NCBI GenBank assembly: GCA_963709875.1 | Contig: CAVPYB010000010.1 | Location: 310,001-374,000, forward strand | Length of the DNA: 64,000 bases | Reading direction: 5' to 3' | Source of the DNA: JAQBDA01 sp963709875 | GTDB lineage: Bacteria > Chloroflexota > Anaerolineae > Anaerolineales > UBA4823 | Part shown: in pieces, positions 38,089 to 47,517 of the stretch | Position numbering within the stretch: position 1 is the stretch's first letter | Layout: every line of letters starts with the position of its first letter | Made by a program: the position numbers and the translations under genes | Notes under the pieces: generated by a model | Seen by the model: the letters and a program-made list of their open reading frames with translations, nothing else | What the model was told of the DNA's origin: nothing | Database searches by the model: none

Positions 38089-39186
38089 ATGGCAACCATT
38101 GCCCAGCACGGTTATCTTGTCATTGCAGACATCTCTGGCTACACGTCGTTCGTGGCCAAAACGGAGCTGGAACATTCGCACCAGATCCTTTCTGAGCTGC
38201 TGGAGCTTTTGGTAAGCCGGTTCCAGCCCACGATGACCGTTGCCAACCTCGAGGGCGACGCGGTGTTTGCAAATGCGCCCAAAGAAGTGTTCGTGCGCGG
38301 CGAGACGCTGGTCGATTTTATCGAATCCATGTACGTTGCGTTCCGCGACAAGCAGCTTTCTATGAAGCGCGCCACCACCTGCACCTGCAATGCCTGCCGC
38401 AACATGCCAACACTCGATCTGAAATTCTTCCTGCACTGCGGCGACTATATCCAGCAAACGGTCCTCCACAGGCAGGAGCTCATCGGCTCGGATGTGAACC
38501 TGATCCATCGCCTCACCAAGAACCACGTCACCGAAGCAACCGGCTGGCGGGCGTATATGATGTTCACAGAGCAGTGTGTGACCCGCATCGGTCTGGATCT
38601 CCCGGATGCCCATATCCAGATAGAGGAATACGAACATCTCGGCGAGATCAAAACCTTCAACGTCAATTTGCATGATCGCTACCATGAGATCACCGGAGAG
38701 CGCCGCATCATCCTCGACGAAAAGGATGCCGACCTTACCATTCAAGTTGACTTTTCCACGCCTCCCGCGGTGACCTGGGAGTGGATCCACAACCCGGACA
38801 AGCGCAATATTTGGAACGGGGGACACGTGACCTGGTCCACGGGCGAGCGGCCACAGGGTCGCCCGGGTATCGGCTCGAGCAATCATTGCGCGCACGGCGA
38901 ATCTGTCAGCACTGAGGTGATCGTGGACTGGCATCCATTCGAATATTACACTGCGCACTCCTTCGAGAACGGCAAACACACCGTTACGGAAACGATACGT
39001 TTCGAAGCCATGCCTGATGGCGGCACACGCGTCTATGATTCGGTCAAGATGCACATGCCGCTGCCGCGTTTCATCCGCAGGGCTGCCTGTAAACTCGTGA
39101 TGATCACCCAGAACCATTACGATGAAGCCATAAGGCTGGCTGCGCAGTTAGCCCACGAAGAATTCACCAAATCCAAAGGCGAATGA
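38089..39186 (+). CDS. DUF2652 cyclase-like protein with C-terminal SRPBCC domain
   Basis: A 365-residue protein. Residues 1-200 match DUF2652, a divergent nucleotide-cyclase-like domain: GYLVIADISGYTSFV at the start, ANLEGDAVFA for the second metal site, a Cys-rich CTCNACRNM, and FLHCGDY. Residues 215-355 form an SRPBCC ligand-binding domain (VDFSTPPAVTWEWIHNPDK). Together they suggest a ligand-linked signalling protein. The next gene downstream also has a cyclase domain. Confidence 0.85.
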   Translation: MATIAQHGYLVIADISGYTSFVAKTELEHSHQILSELLELLVSRFQPTMTVANLEGDAVFANAPKEVFVRGETLVDFIESMYVAFRDKQLSMKRATTCTCNACRNMPTLDLKFFLHCGDYIQQTVLHRQELIGSDVNLIHRLTKNHVTEATGWRAYMMFTEQCVTRIGLDLPDAHIQIEEYEHLGEIKTFNVNLHDRYHEITGERRIILDEKDADLTIQVDFSTPPAVTWEWIHNPDKRNIWNGGHVTWSTGERPQGRPGIGSSNHCAHGESVSTEVIVDWHPFEYYTAHSFENGKHTVTETIRFEAMPDGGTRVYDSVKMHMPLPRFIRRAACKLVMITQNHYDEAIRLAAQLAHEEFTKSKGE

Positions 39187-39278
39187 GCGCCATCGAAGCC
39201 CGGTAGGGATAGCTTTTGCGTGCAGGATAAAACGGGATCATAGCCTCCGGTCGATCCCAGCCCCAGGAGCGGAACAGG

Positions 39279-40139
39279 ATGCCAAAAACATTGTCCCCCA
39301 AAGATGAGAAGATGAAAGCGATGATGGAAAAGAACCTGGCGAGCCCTGATCTGTCGTGGTTCGGGCGAAGTCGTTACCTCTTTGGCCTGCTGCCCAGGGA
39401 CCCGAGGTGCACCTCTTGCGGTGCACCATTTGAAGGGACGGGGGGTATGCTGGTCAAAACGCTGCTCAATAAAAGGCGATCCCAATACTATCCCCTTTTT
39501 TGCAACCAATGCGAAGATTTAGCCCGAAAAACCCATGCGGGGGCTGAGACGCAGATGAGCATGCTCTTCGCCGACATCCGCGGCTCGACGCCGCTGGCGG
39601 AAAGCATGAGCGCGACCGATTTCAAACGGTTGATAGAGCGCTTATATACTGAGACGACCCACGTGCTGATCCACAGCCTGGCACATATCGATAAGTTAAC
39701 CGGAGACCAGGTATCGGGTTACTTCTTACCCAGCTACGTCGGCCGGGGGCATGCAAAAGTATCGGTAAAGGCCGCGCAGGAATTACTACGCGTGACTGGT
39801 CACGCCGACCCCGATGGGCCGTGGGTACCGGTGGGGGTTGGGGTCAATACAGGGGTGGCCTATTTCGGCATTGTGGGCAGGGAAGACGATATGATCGACA
39901 TCACCGCTTTGGGGGACGATGTCAATGTGGCCGCCCGCCTGGCATCCAACGCGGCCGCCGGGGAAATCGTCCTTAGCGAGAGCACGGTCGCGGGGGCAAG
40001 ACTGGACGCGGCCGGGTTGGAAGAGCGTACTCTGGAGTTGAAGGGAAAGAGCGAGCCGGTGGACGTGTGGGTGCTGAAGGTCAGCCGAGCCAGCAACCAA
40101 ATAGAGAGCTGGCTATCCCAGAGATGGTGGATACCATAG
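39279..40139 (+). CDS. Class III adenylate/guanylate cyclase with N-terminal zinc-ribbon-like motif
   Basis: A 286-residue cytoplasmic cyclase. Residues 45-85 have a CTSCGAPF ... CNQC arrangement that can bind zinc. The catalytic domain has both metal Asp residues (LFADIRGSTPLAES and DKLTGDQVSGYF) and the transition-state region GDDVNVAARLAS. Arg in AARL and Asn in DDVN are present, so it is likely active. Substrate choice is not obvious. The gene lies 92 bases after the DUF2652 gene. Confidence 0.87.
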   Translation: MPKTLSPKDEKMKAMMEKNLASPDLSWFGRSRYLFGLLPRDPRCTSCGAPFEGTGGMLVKTLLNKRRSQYYPLFCNQCEDLARKTHAGAETQMSMLFADIRGSTPLAESMSATDFKRLIERLYTETTHVLIHSLAHIDKLTGDQVSGYFLPSYVGRGHAKVSVKAAQELLRVTGHADPDGPWVPVGVGVNTGVAYFGIVGREDDMIDITALGDDVNVAARLASNAAAGEIVLSESTVAGARLDAAGLEERTLELKGKSEPVDVWVLKVSRASNQIESWLSQRWWIP

Positions 40140-40184
40140 TTGTTAATCATCACTTCATCAGAAAGCATTCCGGAGGGAAAAGCC

Positions 40185-41457
40185 GTGAAGATTACAATTC
40201 CTGGCGGTCGGTTCAAGGGGAGATGTGCAACCTCTGGTTGCACTCGGACTGGGCTTGCAAGCAGCCGGTCATGAAGTCCGCATGGCCACTCACCCCGAAT
40301 TCGAAGGCCTTGTGCTCAACTCGGGACTACGTTTCTTTTTGATTCAAGTCAGTTCTAAAGCGTTAATGGCAACCGAAGTTGGACAAGCGGCCATGGAAGG
40401 TGGTGGCAATCCCCTGAGCTCCCTCCAACAATTCGGTCGCATGGTTAGCACAGCTATTTTGCAGGCAGGCGCGGACGGCTTAACCGCCTGTCAAGACGCC
40501 GACATGGTCATCTATTCACCATTGGGTGGCTATATCGCAACCCACATTGCTGAAAAGCTAGATGTGCCAGCCATAGGCGCAATTCTTCAACCTTTACACC
40601 CGACGCGCGCTTTTCCCAGCTATGCGTCTCCTACCCAGCGCAACCTGGGCGGTTTTCTAAACCGTGTTTACCTACCTCGCTTCAGACACCATGTTCTGGG
40701 TCCCGTATCGCTCGGCGGTCAATCAATTTCGACAAGAGCAGCTGAACATGCCGCAGATTCCAATCTGGGTGAACGAGATCAGGCACTGGCTACGGCGCAG
40801 TCCTGTGATCTACGGATTTAGTCCGAGTGTGGTACAGAAACCGCCGGATTGGGGTGACCATGTCGAGATCACGGGCTACTGGTTCCTGGATCGGCAACCT
40901 GGTTGGCAGCCGCCGGCTGACCTGGCTGATTTCCTGGCAGCCGGCGCGCCTCCGGTGTACATTGGCTTCGGCAGCATGAGCACTCGCAAACCCCAAGAGA
41001 CAACGGAGCTGGTTCTGCGGGCACTCTCACGAGACCGGCAACGCGGGCTGTTGTTGACGGGTTGGGGTGGTCTGAGTGAGATTGATTTACCGGACTATGT
41101 GTTCAAAATTGAGTTTGCACCTCACGATTGGCTCTTCCCACAAATGGCTGCTGTCGTTCATCATGGTGGGGCTGGGACGACGGCCGCGGGTTTGCGAGCA
41201 GGAATTCCGACAATCATAGTGCCCCATTTCATTGACCAGCCTTTTTGGGGGCAGCGGGTGGCGGATTTGGGTGCGGGGCCGCAGCCCATCCCGCGGAGGC
41301 AGCTGACCTGCGGAACGGCTGGCAGACGCGATCACAATGGCTGTCACTGACGAAAAGATGCGACAGGCGAGCTGCTGAGCTAGGTGAGATCATTAGAGCC
41401 GAAGACGGTGTCGCCAGAGCGGTTGAGGTGATTAACAGCCACATTTTGGTCCAATAG
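40185..41457 (+). CDS. GT1-type (UGT/MGT-like) glycosyltransferase (four frameshifts)
   Basis: GTG 40185 follows GGAGGG seven bases away. Single extra bases near 40200, 40668, 41307 and 41366 split the gene; removing them gives a 422-residue enzyme. It starts MKITILAVGSRGDVQPLVAL, has a nucleotide-sugar site (VYIGFGSMSTRKPQ) and the donor-binding motif VHHGGAGTTAAGLRAG followed by IPTIIVPHFIDQPFWGQRV. This set matches sterol or macrolide-type glucosyltransferases. The acceptor is unknown. Confidence 0.82.
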
Positions 41458-41620
41458 TCTTGAGTGTTTGTGGAAGTCCGTCGTCGAGACGTGATCGAAT
41501 TCCTGCTTGACGGTAATCTCGCTACCAATGGCTGGCTTACCATGAAAGCCCTCGGTCTCTTCTGGAAGTACAACCCAACGCTCCTTGAGAGACTCGGATC
41601 ACATCTTGTGTACCGGGAGG

Positions 41621-42434
41621 TCACGCCGTGGACCAGGCGTAGTGCGACATTTTGCATACTTCCCGGAAGCCCAGGCGCTGGTAGATCTTATAGCCCATCT
41701 CCGAGGACTGCAGCACGCCCACCCGGTAGCCCTGGCTGCGGGCTTCCAGCAGCGGCTGCAGGGTGACCGCCGCACCGAGACCCCTGCCGCGCCATTCCGG
41801 CAGCGTGGCGACGTCGTAGATCCCTGCCGCTCCGGCTGCGTAGAATACCGTTGAAGTCGCTGCCGGCTTGCCGTCCACCAACGCCAGGTAATTGACCATC
41901 TCTTTGCCCATAGCCAATGCCAGCATCATTTCCGACATATCGTCTAACCAGGCTTGAGGCAGCTCGAATCCGGTGAGCAATATCGACGTCCAGGTCTGCA
42001 TGGTCTGACGTTCGCTAACGCGGGTGATCTCCAGCCCATCGGGCACCCGCAGCTCCTCGTTCATAGCGTCCAGGTCTGCCGCCATACCGGGGGGGTCGCT
42101 CATCGCTTTCCACCCGCTGGCCTCGAGCTGCGCGCCCCAGGCGCTGGTTTCAATTTCTGGAGCCAGCCACCAGGTGATCGACCGCCTGTCGCGGCTATTG
42201 AAGTAGTCCATCGTCTCCTGAATGATGGCTACTCTCGTCACCGGAGGGTGGCTTCAAGCTGTACGCTGCATTGAACCACGGGTGTGCCACAGGCGTCCAC
42301 CAGCGCCATTGACTGGGCGTAACCTGGAATTCCGCCGCATCCCACTGGCGCAGATAGCCGAAAAACTCATACAGGTTGAGCTTCGATGCTCTGATCAAGG
42401 CAGCCTCGCTCAGATCGGTCAGGATTTTGTCCAT
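41621..42434 (-). CDS. GNAT-family N-acetyltransferase (one frameshift)
   Basis: A 270-residue protein once one C at 42246-42248 is removed. Residues 1-110 form an N-terminal domain (LSEAALIRASKLNLYEFFGY); residues 120-270 carry the acetyl-CoA motif A, VATLPEWRGRGLGAAVTLQP, and motif B, SEMGYKIYQRLGFREV. The start overlaps the end of the ATP-grasp gene by 16 bases, so the two are translationally coupled. Confidence 0.85.
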
Positions 42435-43489
42435 GCTTTGTCTCTCCGCTGGCGTTGCTTCTTCTTGGTATCTCGTCGGGTATTTATGATCAGCTGCTTC
42501 AGGATCTCGTAAAAGGACAAGCCGTAGAGATCGAGGATCACCGATAAAGCTACGTCCTGCTCTTTGGGTCCCAGGGCTGGGTTGCAGTTGGTATCGATGA
42601 AGAAATAGCGCCCGGATTGGTCCAGACGGACGTCGAACTTGGCGTAATCCGCCAGGCGGGCAAATTCGAACGCCTTCAGGACGTATTGCACCAGCAGCGG
42701 GTCTTTATAGCGCTTGTAGTAGAAGGCTGCCCCAGCTTCGCTGAGCCACTGGTCTTCGAAGGTCAGGAAGCGGTATTTCACATCCGGTCCGGTGAAGGCT
42801 TTCTCGGCCAGATAGACCTTCTTCTTCTTCTCCTGAAGGACGATGGCGGTCAGCTCGCGCCCGCTGATGAACTCCTCCACCAGCACGGGCTGTTTGTAGG
42901 TGTTGATCAGGAACCTCAGGCGCTTGCGCAGCTGCTTCTCGTTCTCGGAGACGGCATCCCGGGTGATCTCGACCGACCCGTGGATGGCGTTCAATTTGGA
43001 GATCAGCGGGAAGCGCAGGGCCGGGTCGAGGTAGTCGGCAGGCGAGCTGATGAGCTGGTAGTTGGGTACCGGGACACCGTTCTGCTGCAGCAGCTTCTTG
43101 CCCAGGAACTTGTTGGTGTCCAGCGACATGCCCAGCATGTCCGCGCCGGTGTAAGGGATATCCAGCAGCTCCAGCACGCCGGGGATGGCGGCAGCCAGGT
43201 TTTCCTGCCCTTTGACCGAATCGACCAGGTTGATCACCATCTCCGGCGCATCCTGGCGCAAACGCTCGGGCAGGCTGGCGTCGCCGGGATACAACTTCAC
43301 GGTGATGCCCAGGGTGGCCAGGTACTCGCCGATCAGGCGCGCATCCGCATCGGCGTCCTTTTCGGTGATGTACTGCGCCTCGGTGGGGAAGTAATCCCGC
43401 TGCACATCGCTGTACAGGATGCCGACCGAGTCGGGCAGCTCGAGCTCGGAGGGTTTCTTGGTTTTTTTGTTGTTAGCGGCTTGCTCCAA
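42419..43489 (-). CDS. D-alanine-D-alanine ligase-like ATP-grasp enzyme
   Basis: A 356-residue ligase of the Ddl-like ATP-grasp group. The open frame extends to 43648 through a palindromic repeat, so the real start is probably the TTG at 43489, which has GGAG upstream. Motifs: INLVDSVKGQENLAAAIPGV, IPYTGADMLGMSLDTNKFLG, VLVEEFISGRELTAIVL, and the metal-binding FFIDTNCNPALGP. The active site is complete. It makes a peptide or amide bond in an unknown product, and is co-transcribed with the GNAT gene. Confidence 0.83.
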   Translation of the reverse strand: MEQAANNKKTKKPSELELPDSVGILYSDVQRDYFPTEAQYITEKDADADARLIGEYLATLGITVKLYPGDASLPERLRQDAPEMVINLVDSVKGQENLAAAIPGVLELLDIPYTGADMLGMSLDTNKFLGKKLLQQNGVPVPNYQLISSPADYLDPALRFPLISKLNAIHGSVEITRDAVSENEKQLRKRLRFLINTYKQPVLVEEFISGRELTAIVLQEKKKKVYLAEKAFTGPDVKYRFLTFEDQWLSEAGAAFYYKRYKDPLLVQYVLKAFEFARLADYAKFDVRLDQSGRYFFIDTNCNPALGPKEQDVALSVILDLYGLSFYEILKQLIINTRRDTKKKQRQRRDKAWTKS

Positions 43490-43513
43490 AGGATTGCTTT
43501 CTCCGTAGGATAT

Positions 43514-43646
43514 GTCATTCCGATCCTGAACGCAACGAAGGTGAGGAATCCATAGTATCACAACCGGTCGGATCGATTGCTGAACTATTATTTTGTCACT
43601 TTGGGGATTCCCCGCCCTTGCAGAAAGCGCAAGTGCTCGGAATGAC
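43514..43646. repeat. Palindromic repeat with GTCATTCCGA arms
   Basis: GTCATTCCGAT at the left is mirrored by CTCGGAATGAC at the right, with inner GAGGAATCC / GGATTCCCCG. It resembles the REP elements but uses a different core. A half copy (CGAGTCGGAATGACAT) occurs at 35590-35607. Confidence 0.7.
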
Positions 43647-43679
43647 ATTCAGTAAAGATGCTGGATGGATATTATCTCA

Positions 43680-45209
43680 CTAATTTCTGTCTATGGGGTT
43701 AGGTGAATTGAAACTGACCGATCGTTTCGGGCTTTCATCGACCGTCAGCGTGAACACGTCCGGGCGGGCGTAGTGACCGGTCACGTCGAAGTCGAACTTG
43801 CTGCGGGCGATCTCCGCCGGGTCCAGGTCGGCGTACAGGATGCCTTCTTGATCATACAGCGGGCCTGCCAGTACCTCGCCCAGCGGGGAGATGATGGCGC
43901 TGCCGCCGCGGCAGAGGATATCCGGCGCTCCGTCCAGGTCTTCCAGACCGGGCAGGTCGGGCGGGTACATGTCTTTGGTGACGAACTGGTTGCAGCCCAG
44001 CACGAAGCAGCGTCCCTCGCAGGCGATGTGGCGCAGGGTGGCCTGCCAGGAATCGCGCGAGTCGGCGGTTGGCGCCAGGTACAGCTCGACGCCTTTGGCG
44101 TACATCGCCATGCGCGCCAGCGGCATGTAGTTCTCCCAGCAGATCAGCCCGCCCAGCCTGCCATAAGGGCTGTCCACTACCGCCAGCGTGCTGCCGTCGC
44201 CCTCGCCCCAGATCAGGCGTTCGGCAGCGGTCGGCTTGAGCTTGCGGTGCAGCCCGACCAGCTCGCCAGCCGGGTCGAAATACAGCAGCGTGCAGTATAG
44301 CGTGCCGCGGCTGCCGTGACCCTCGCGCTCGATGACTCCCACCGCCAGATAGGCATTTGCCGCGCGGGCTGCCGCGCCCAGCGCCTCGGTCACCGGGGAG
44401 GGGACGTCCACGGCGCTCTCCCAGTATGCCTGCCAGGTGAGCCGTCCCTGCGGGCTGCGGCTGCCCACCACCGTGCCGAATCCCAGCCCGCGCGGGTAGG
44501 CCGGGATGAATGCCTCCGGGAAGAGGATCACCTGTGCGCCGTTGGCAGCTGCCTCCGCGGTTAGGCGGCAGGCTTTCTCCACCGTGGCCTCCCGGTCGAA
44601 GAGCACCGGAGCGGCCTGCACGACGGCGGCTTTGAATGTTTGGGGGTTTTCCATCTCAGTTGCCTCGATCGAAATCGCCATCAGGCGGTCGGTCTGGCGT
44701 TCGTTGCCCAGCCAGAAGTCTTTGCTGCCCAGGTCTTGGAAGCCATATTTGGCGTAGAAGTGGATGGCGCGCGGGTTCTGCTCCCACACGCTCAGCCACA
44801 GCGTACGCCCGCCCAGCGCGGGTGCGGTGGAGAGCACCGCTGCCATCAAGCGCTGTGCCACACCGCTGCCGTGGTAAGGGCTGTCGATGTAGATGCGGTG
44901 CAGCTCGAGTGGGTCTGGCAGGCTGTAGTCTGTAGGTGGGGGATTTCTGCGCACCTGCGCATAGCCGATCAAGTGGCCGTCCAGCTCCGCCAGCAGCGTT
45001 AGTACATCCGGGCTGCTCAATTCGGCGCTCTGGCGAGATGTACTGTAATTCTCGCTCAGGTACTCCGCCATCGCCTGCGGGTCGTTCTGCGCGGCGAAGC
45101 TCTCCGCAAACGTCCGCCAACCGAACTCCGCCAGTGCCGCCGCATCCTCCGGCACGCCCTTACGAATGACTACACCGTTCAGCTCCTGGCCTGGAACCTC
45201 ATCTGCCAT
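43680..45209 (-). CDS. GNAT acetyltransferase-nitrilase fusion
   Basis: A 509-residue two-domain enzyme. Residues 15-180 are a GNAT domain (IYIDSPYHGSGVAQRLMAAV and NPRAIHFYAKYGFQDLG). Residues 192-500 are a carbon-nitrogen hydrolase with the full triad: Glu in ILFPEAFIPAYPRG, Lys in GLHRKLKPTAAERL and Cys in GGLICWENYMPL; CWENYMPL is the signature of true nitrilases rather than amidases. The linker is short (IEATEMENPQTF), and no stop or shift separates the two halves. The fusion may couple acylation with nitrile hydrolysis. Confidence 0.88.
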   Translation of the reverse strand: MADEVPGQELNGVVIRKGVPEDAAALAEFGWRTFAESFAAQNDPQAMAEYLSENYSTSRQSAELSSPDVLTLLAELDGHLIGYAQVRRNPPPTDYSLPDPLELHRIYIDSPYHGSGVAQRLMAAVLSTAPALGGRTLWLSVWEQNPRAIHFYAKYGFQDLGSKDFWLGNERQTDRLMAISIEATEMENPQTFKAAVVQAAPVLFDREATVEKACRLTAEAAANGAQVILFPEAFIPAYPRGLGFGTVVGSRSPQGRLTWQAYWESAVDVPSPVTEALGAAARAANAYLAVGVIEREGHGSRGTLYCTLLYFDPAGELVGLHRKLKPTAAERLIWGEGDGSTLAVVDSPYGRLGGLICWENYMPLARMAMYAKGVELYLAPTADSRDSWQATLRHIACEGRCFVLGCNQFVTKDMYPPDLPGLEDLDGAPDILCRGGSAIISPLGEVLAGPLYDQEGILYADLDPAEIARSKFDFDVTGHYARPDVFTLTVDESPKRSVSFNSPNPIDRN

Positions 45210-45248
45210 ATCCTGCTCCCTTAGCCAATAACGCCTGTTATATCAGTC

Positions 45249-45292
45249 CGTCATTGCGAGATTGCTTCGGCATAGTTCGCCTCGCAATGACG
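45249..45292. repeat. REP-like palindrome, short copy 5
   Basis: CGTCATTGCGAGATTGC and CTCGCAATGACG form the outer arms; the interior is shortened to about 20 bases. Confidence 0.8.
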
Positions 45293-45411
45293 GGAGGCTG
45301 TCAGATGGTGGGATTATCGGATAATTACATATCCCTGGTTGCCTTATCCCTTATTAACTTATCCTTACTCACCACTCACCACTCTCTGCTCTCTTTCCCC
45401 CAATTAAACCA

Positions 45412-45439
45412 CAAGACCCCCAGGGGAAGGGGGGTCTTG
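45412..45439. terminator. Terminator hairpin downstream of the secreted protein gene
   Basis: CAAGACCCCC pairs with GGGGGTCTTG around AGGGGAAG. It lies 27 bases past the stop of the leftward gene at 45466. Confidence 0.75.
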
Positions 45440-45465
45440 TTGGGGCGAGTGTCGAAAAGTGCGGA

Positions 45466-45951
45466 TTATCTCTGCATTGCCAGCCCGTACAGCCCGAAAT
45501 TATAGATCGAGCTGACCAGCCGGAAAGTATTGCCTTTCATCGCCTGGCGCGAGCTGGGCAGCTTGTACCAGGTCTTGGTAACCTTGTCATAATAATAGAT
45601 CGCCAGCCGGCCCTGCTTCCAGGCTTTCTGCTGGTTCTTGTTCAGGTCGAAATACACCTGCGACCTGCCGCTGAACACGACACCCTTCGGCTGGACGGTC
45701 TTGTTTTCCAGCGTCATGATGGGGCGCACGAACTTCAGGTTACGCGGCGCCGGGGCAGCCGAAGTCTTCACTTTATAGGCCTTGGTCTGGCATTTGAAAT
45801 CGGAGTTGCTGGATTGGAAACCCTGCCTGCCGGCCACCCGCACAGTCTGTCCGCGTGGGCAGGTGCCGGGCGCAGTCTCAGCAAAGGCAATGCTGAAGGT
45901 CGAGAGCAGCAATGCGAGCACGATCAAAACGGAGAACAGCTTTTTGGACAT
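45466..45951 (-). CDS. Small secreted hypothetical protein
   Basis: ATG 45951 follows GGGAGG six bases away; the frame upstream is not needed. The 161-residue product has a classical signal peptide (LFSVLIVLALLLSTFSIAFA, cleavage near AFAET). The mature part is basic and contains a single aromatic-rich domain (RLAIYYYDKVTKTWYKLPSS). Two Cys residues (TCPRG, FKCQT) could form a disulfide. The family is not recognised. Confidence 0.75.
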   Translation of the reverse strand: MSKKLFSVLIVLALLLSTFSIAFAETAPGTCPRGQTVRVAGRQGFQSSNSDFKCQTKAYKVKTSAAPAPRNLKFVRPIMTLENKTVQPKGVVFSGRSQVYFDLNKNQQKAWKQGRLAIYYYDKVTKTWYKLPSSRQAMKGNTFRLVSSIYNFGLYGLAMQR

Positions 45952-46187
45952 TCGAACCTCCCTGATGAGTGCCACCGGGTGCAGATCCTGGGGATCGACC
46001 TGCACACGTGGCTTAAAGATGAGAACTGCTGCACACTGCGCTGGCCAGCGTCAGTATTAATTGCTGTATTCTATTTTACACAAATAATTATGAAAAGCAA
46101 GCGGATTTCGATAGCTTAATCAGACCTTATTGATGGCTTAATCAAGCAGTCAGATATCGACCCGATCCTTCGGAACGCTAGGGTCGC

Positions 46188-46294
46188 CGCGGTCTACAGT
46201 CTTCGGTCTGCGGTCGATAGGCTCCTTTCCGCGGTCTACAGTCTTCGGTCTGCGGTCGGCAGGCTTCTTTCCGCGGTCTGCCATCTGCGGTCGG
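46188..46294. repeat. Tandem repeat, about 42 bases, 2.5 copies
   Basis: The unit contains CCGCGGTCTACAGTCTTCGG followed by TCTGCGGTCG. Two full units start at 46188 and 46230 and a diverged half unit starts at 46272. It lies between the stop of the small selenoprotein candidate and the secreted-protein gene; the 46006-46187 part of the gap shows nothing else. Confidence 0.75.
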
Positions 46295-46302
46295 ATACTT
46301 AA

Positions 46303-46545
46303 TTACTCGTGGCCGTGGCCATGGTCATGGTCATGGCCATGGTCATGGCTGCCGTCATGGCTGTGTCCGCCCGAACCGGGCGAGGGATCCACCCTTCAAC
46401 AGCCCGGCTCACCCTCGTGCCCGCAGCAGCTTTGCACCAGGACCACCCGGCGCCATAGGTTGCGGGTCAGCTTGTAAACCTTTTCCGGCAAGGGCATCGG
46501 TTGGTCCAAATTGGTCAAGAAATCCGAGAAGGTCGGTCTGCGCAT
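46303..46545 (-). CDS. Candidate small selenoprotein with His-rich C-terminal tail (in-frame UGA)
   Basis: ATG 46545 has GAGGGGA upstream. The frame encodes MRRPTFSDFLTNLDQPMPLP, a basic helix NLWRRVVLVQ, then SCCGHEGEPGC, then UGA at codon 50 (46396-46398). Past the UGA the same frame continues for 30 codons to a TAA, ending in a run alternating His, Asp and Gly (SHDHGHDHDHGHGHE), a metal-binding tail that would not survive if untranslated. The total is 80 residues. The Cys-Sec pair in a GEPGC-U context suggests a redox or metal-handling site. It starts 13 bases after the PaaI thioesterase stop and is the last gene of that operon. The alternative is a 49-residue protein ending at the UGA. 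Confidence 0.6.
46368..46395 (-). promoter_or_regulatory. Candidate bacterial SECIS hairpin of the small selenoprotein
   Basis: Thirteen bases after the UGA, CGCCCG pairs perfectly with CGGGCG around a GTT loop. The loop begins 19 bases after the UGA and is the same as in the GrdB-like gene. Confidence 0.55.
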
Positions 46546-46557
46546 TTTCCCCTCTGC

Positions 46558-47010
46558 TTAGATAAACTTTTCGATCTCGCCCTGGAAGCCTTGCCCCGGA
46601 AGAGCCATCAGGGTCGAGGTGCCGTGCGCGACCAGATTGCCAGCCTCGTCCAGCACGCTCGCCTCGGCGTAGCTGATCGTGCGTCCGGCTTTGATGCAGC
46701 GCGCCTGCGCGCTCAGCTCGCTGCTGGCAACCTGGCGCAGGTAGTTCAGCTTCAGGTCGATATTGACCTGCCCGGAATCTTCCGGCAGCCTAAGGAAGGT
46801 CGACCAGAAGGTGGCAGTGTCGATCAGCGCGGCGACCACCCCGCCGTGTACGATCCCGAAGGGCTGCATGTGGTGGCTGCCAACAGTCAGCCCCAAGGCA
46901 GCGGCGTCCAGATCGATCGAGACCAGCCGCATTCCGAGGTGCAGCGGGAAGGGGCTCAGGTTCACCCTCTCGAGCAGCGCCTGGATGTATTCCGGGTTAG
47001 GCCGGAGCAT
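46558..47010 (-). CDS. PaaI-family hotdog thioesterase
   Basis: A 150-residue hotdog-fold protein, probably an acyl-CoA thioesterase. The catalytic stretch HMQPFGIVHGGVVAALIDTA is present, followed by VNIDLKLNYLRQVASSELSA and TLMALPGQGF. It lies 12 bases downstream of the DUF1801 gene, and the small selenoprotein gene follows after 12 more, so all three are one transcript. Confidence 0.88.
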   Translation of the reverse strand: MLRPNPEYIQALLERVNLSPFPLHLGMRLVSIDLDAAALGLTVGSHHMQPFGIVHGGVVAALIDTATFWSTFLRLPEDSGQVNIDLKLNYLRQVASSELSAQARCIKAGRTISYAEASVLDEAGNLVAHGTSTLMALPGQGFQGEIEKFI

Positions 47011-47022
47011 TCGAGGTCCGCG

Positions 47023-47439
47023 TCACTGGTTGGTCTTCTTCATATGTTCGACCGACCGGCGCACCAGCTCGCGCAGCACGTCCTGGTCGATGTCTTCGAG
47101 TTTGTTGATGTAGAGGCAGGATTTGCCGATCTTGTGTTTGCCCAGATTCCCCAGCAGCTTTTCATAATGCTCGAAGCCTGGCATGATATAAAGGGTCAGG
47201 TTCTGCTTGCGTGGGGCGAAACCTGTCAGCATCCAGTCGCCTTCCCTGCCGCTGGCGTACTTGTAGTGGTAAGTGCCATACCCGACGATGCTGTCGCCCC
47301 ACATCTCAGGCTCCTCGCCGGTGACCTCTTTCATCAGCTCCATGACAGTGAAGCTGTCTCTGCGTTTCACCTCGTTCTCCACGCTGTTGAGGTAAGCTTC
47401 CACATCGCCTTTGTTGCGTTTAGTCTTCAGTTCTGCCAT
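47023..47439 (-). CDS. DUF1801 (YdhG-like) protein
   Basis: A 138-residue protein of the DUF1801/YdhG fold: VEAYLNSVENEVKRRDSFTV, IVGYGTYHYKYASGREGDWM, FAPRKQNLTLYIMPGFEHYE and KSCLYINKLEDIDQDVLREL. The function of the family is unknown. It is the first gene of the three-gene operon. Confidence 0.87.
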   Translation of the reverse strand: MAELKTKRNKGDVEAYLNSVENEVKRRDSFTVMELMKEVTGEEPEMWGDSIVGYGTYHYKYASGREGDWMLTGFAPRKQNLTLYIMPGFEHYEKLLGNLGKHKIGKSCLYINKLEDIDQDVLRELVRRSVEHMKKTNQ

Positions 47440-47517
47440 GTGTACTCTCCTTTCGCGTTATCACCGATATTGGGTAGTATCATATCACTTCTTCCCCTTG
47501 GCGATCAATCTTTAAGG

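Noticed and set aside
46303..46395. His-rich repeats as a chance CATGGC satellite
   Set aside because: Kept as coding because the frame, the stop position and the hairpin agree, but a satellite origin cannot be excluded.
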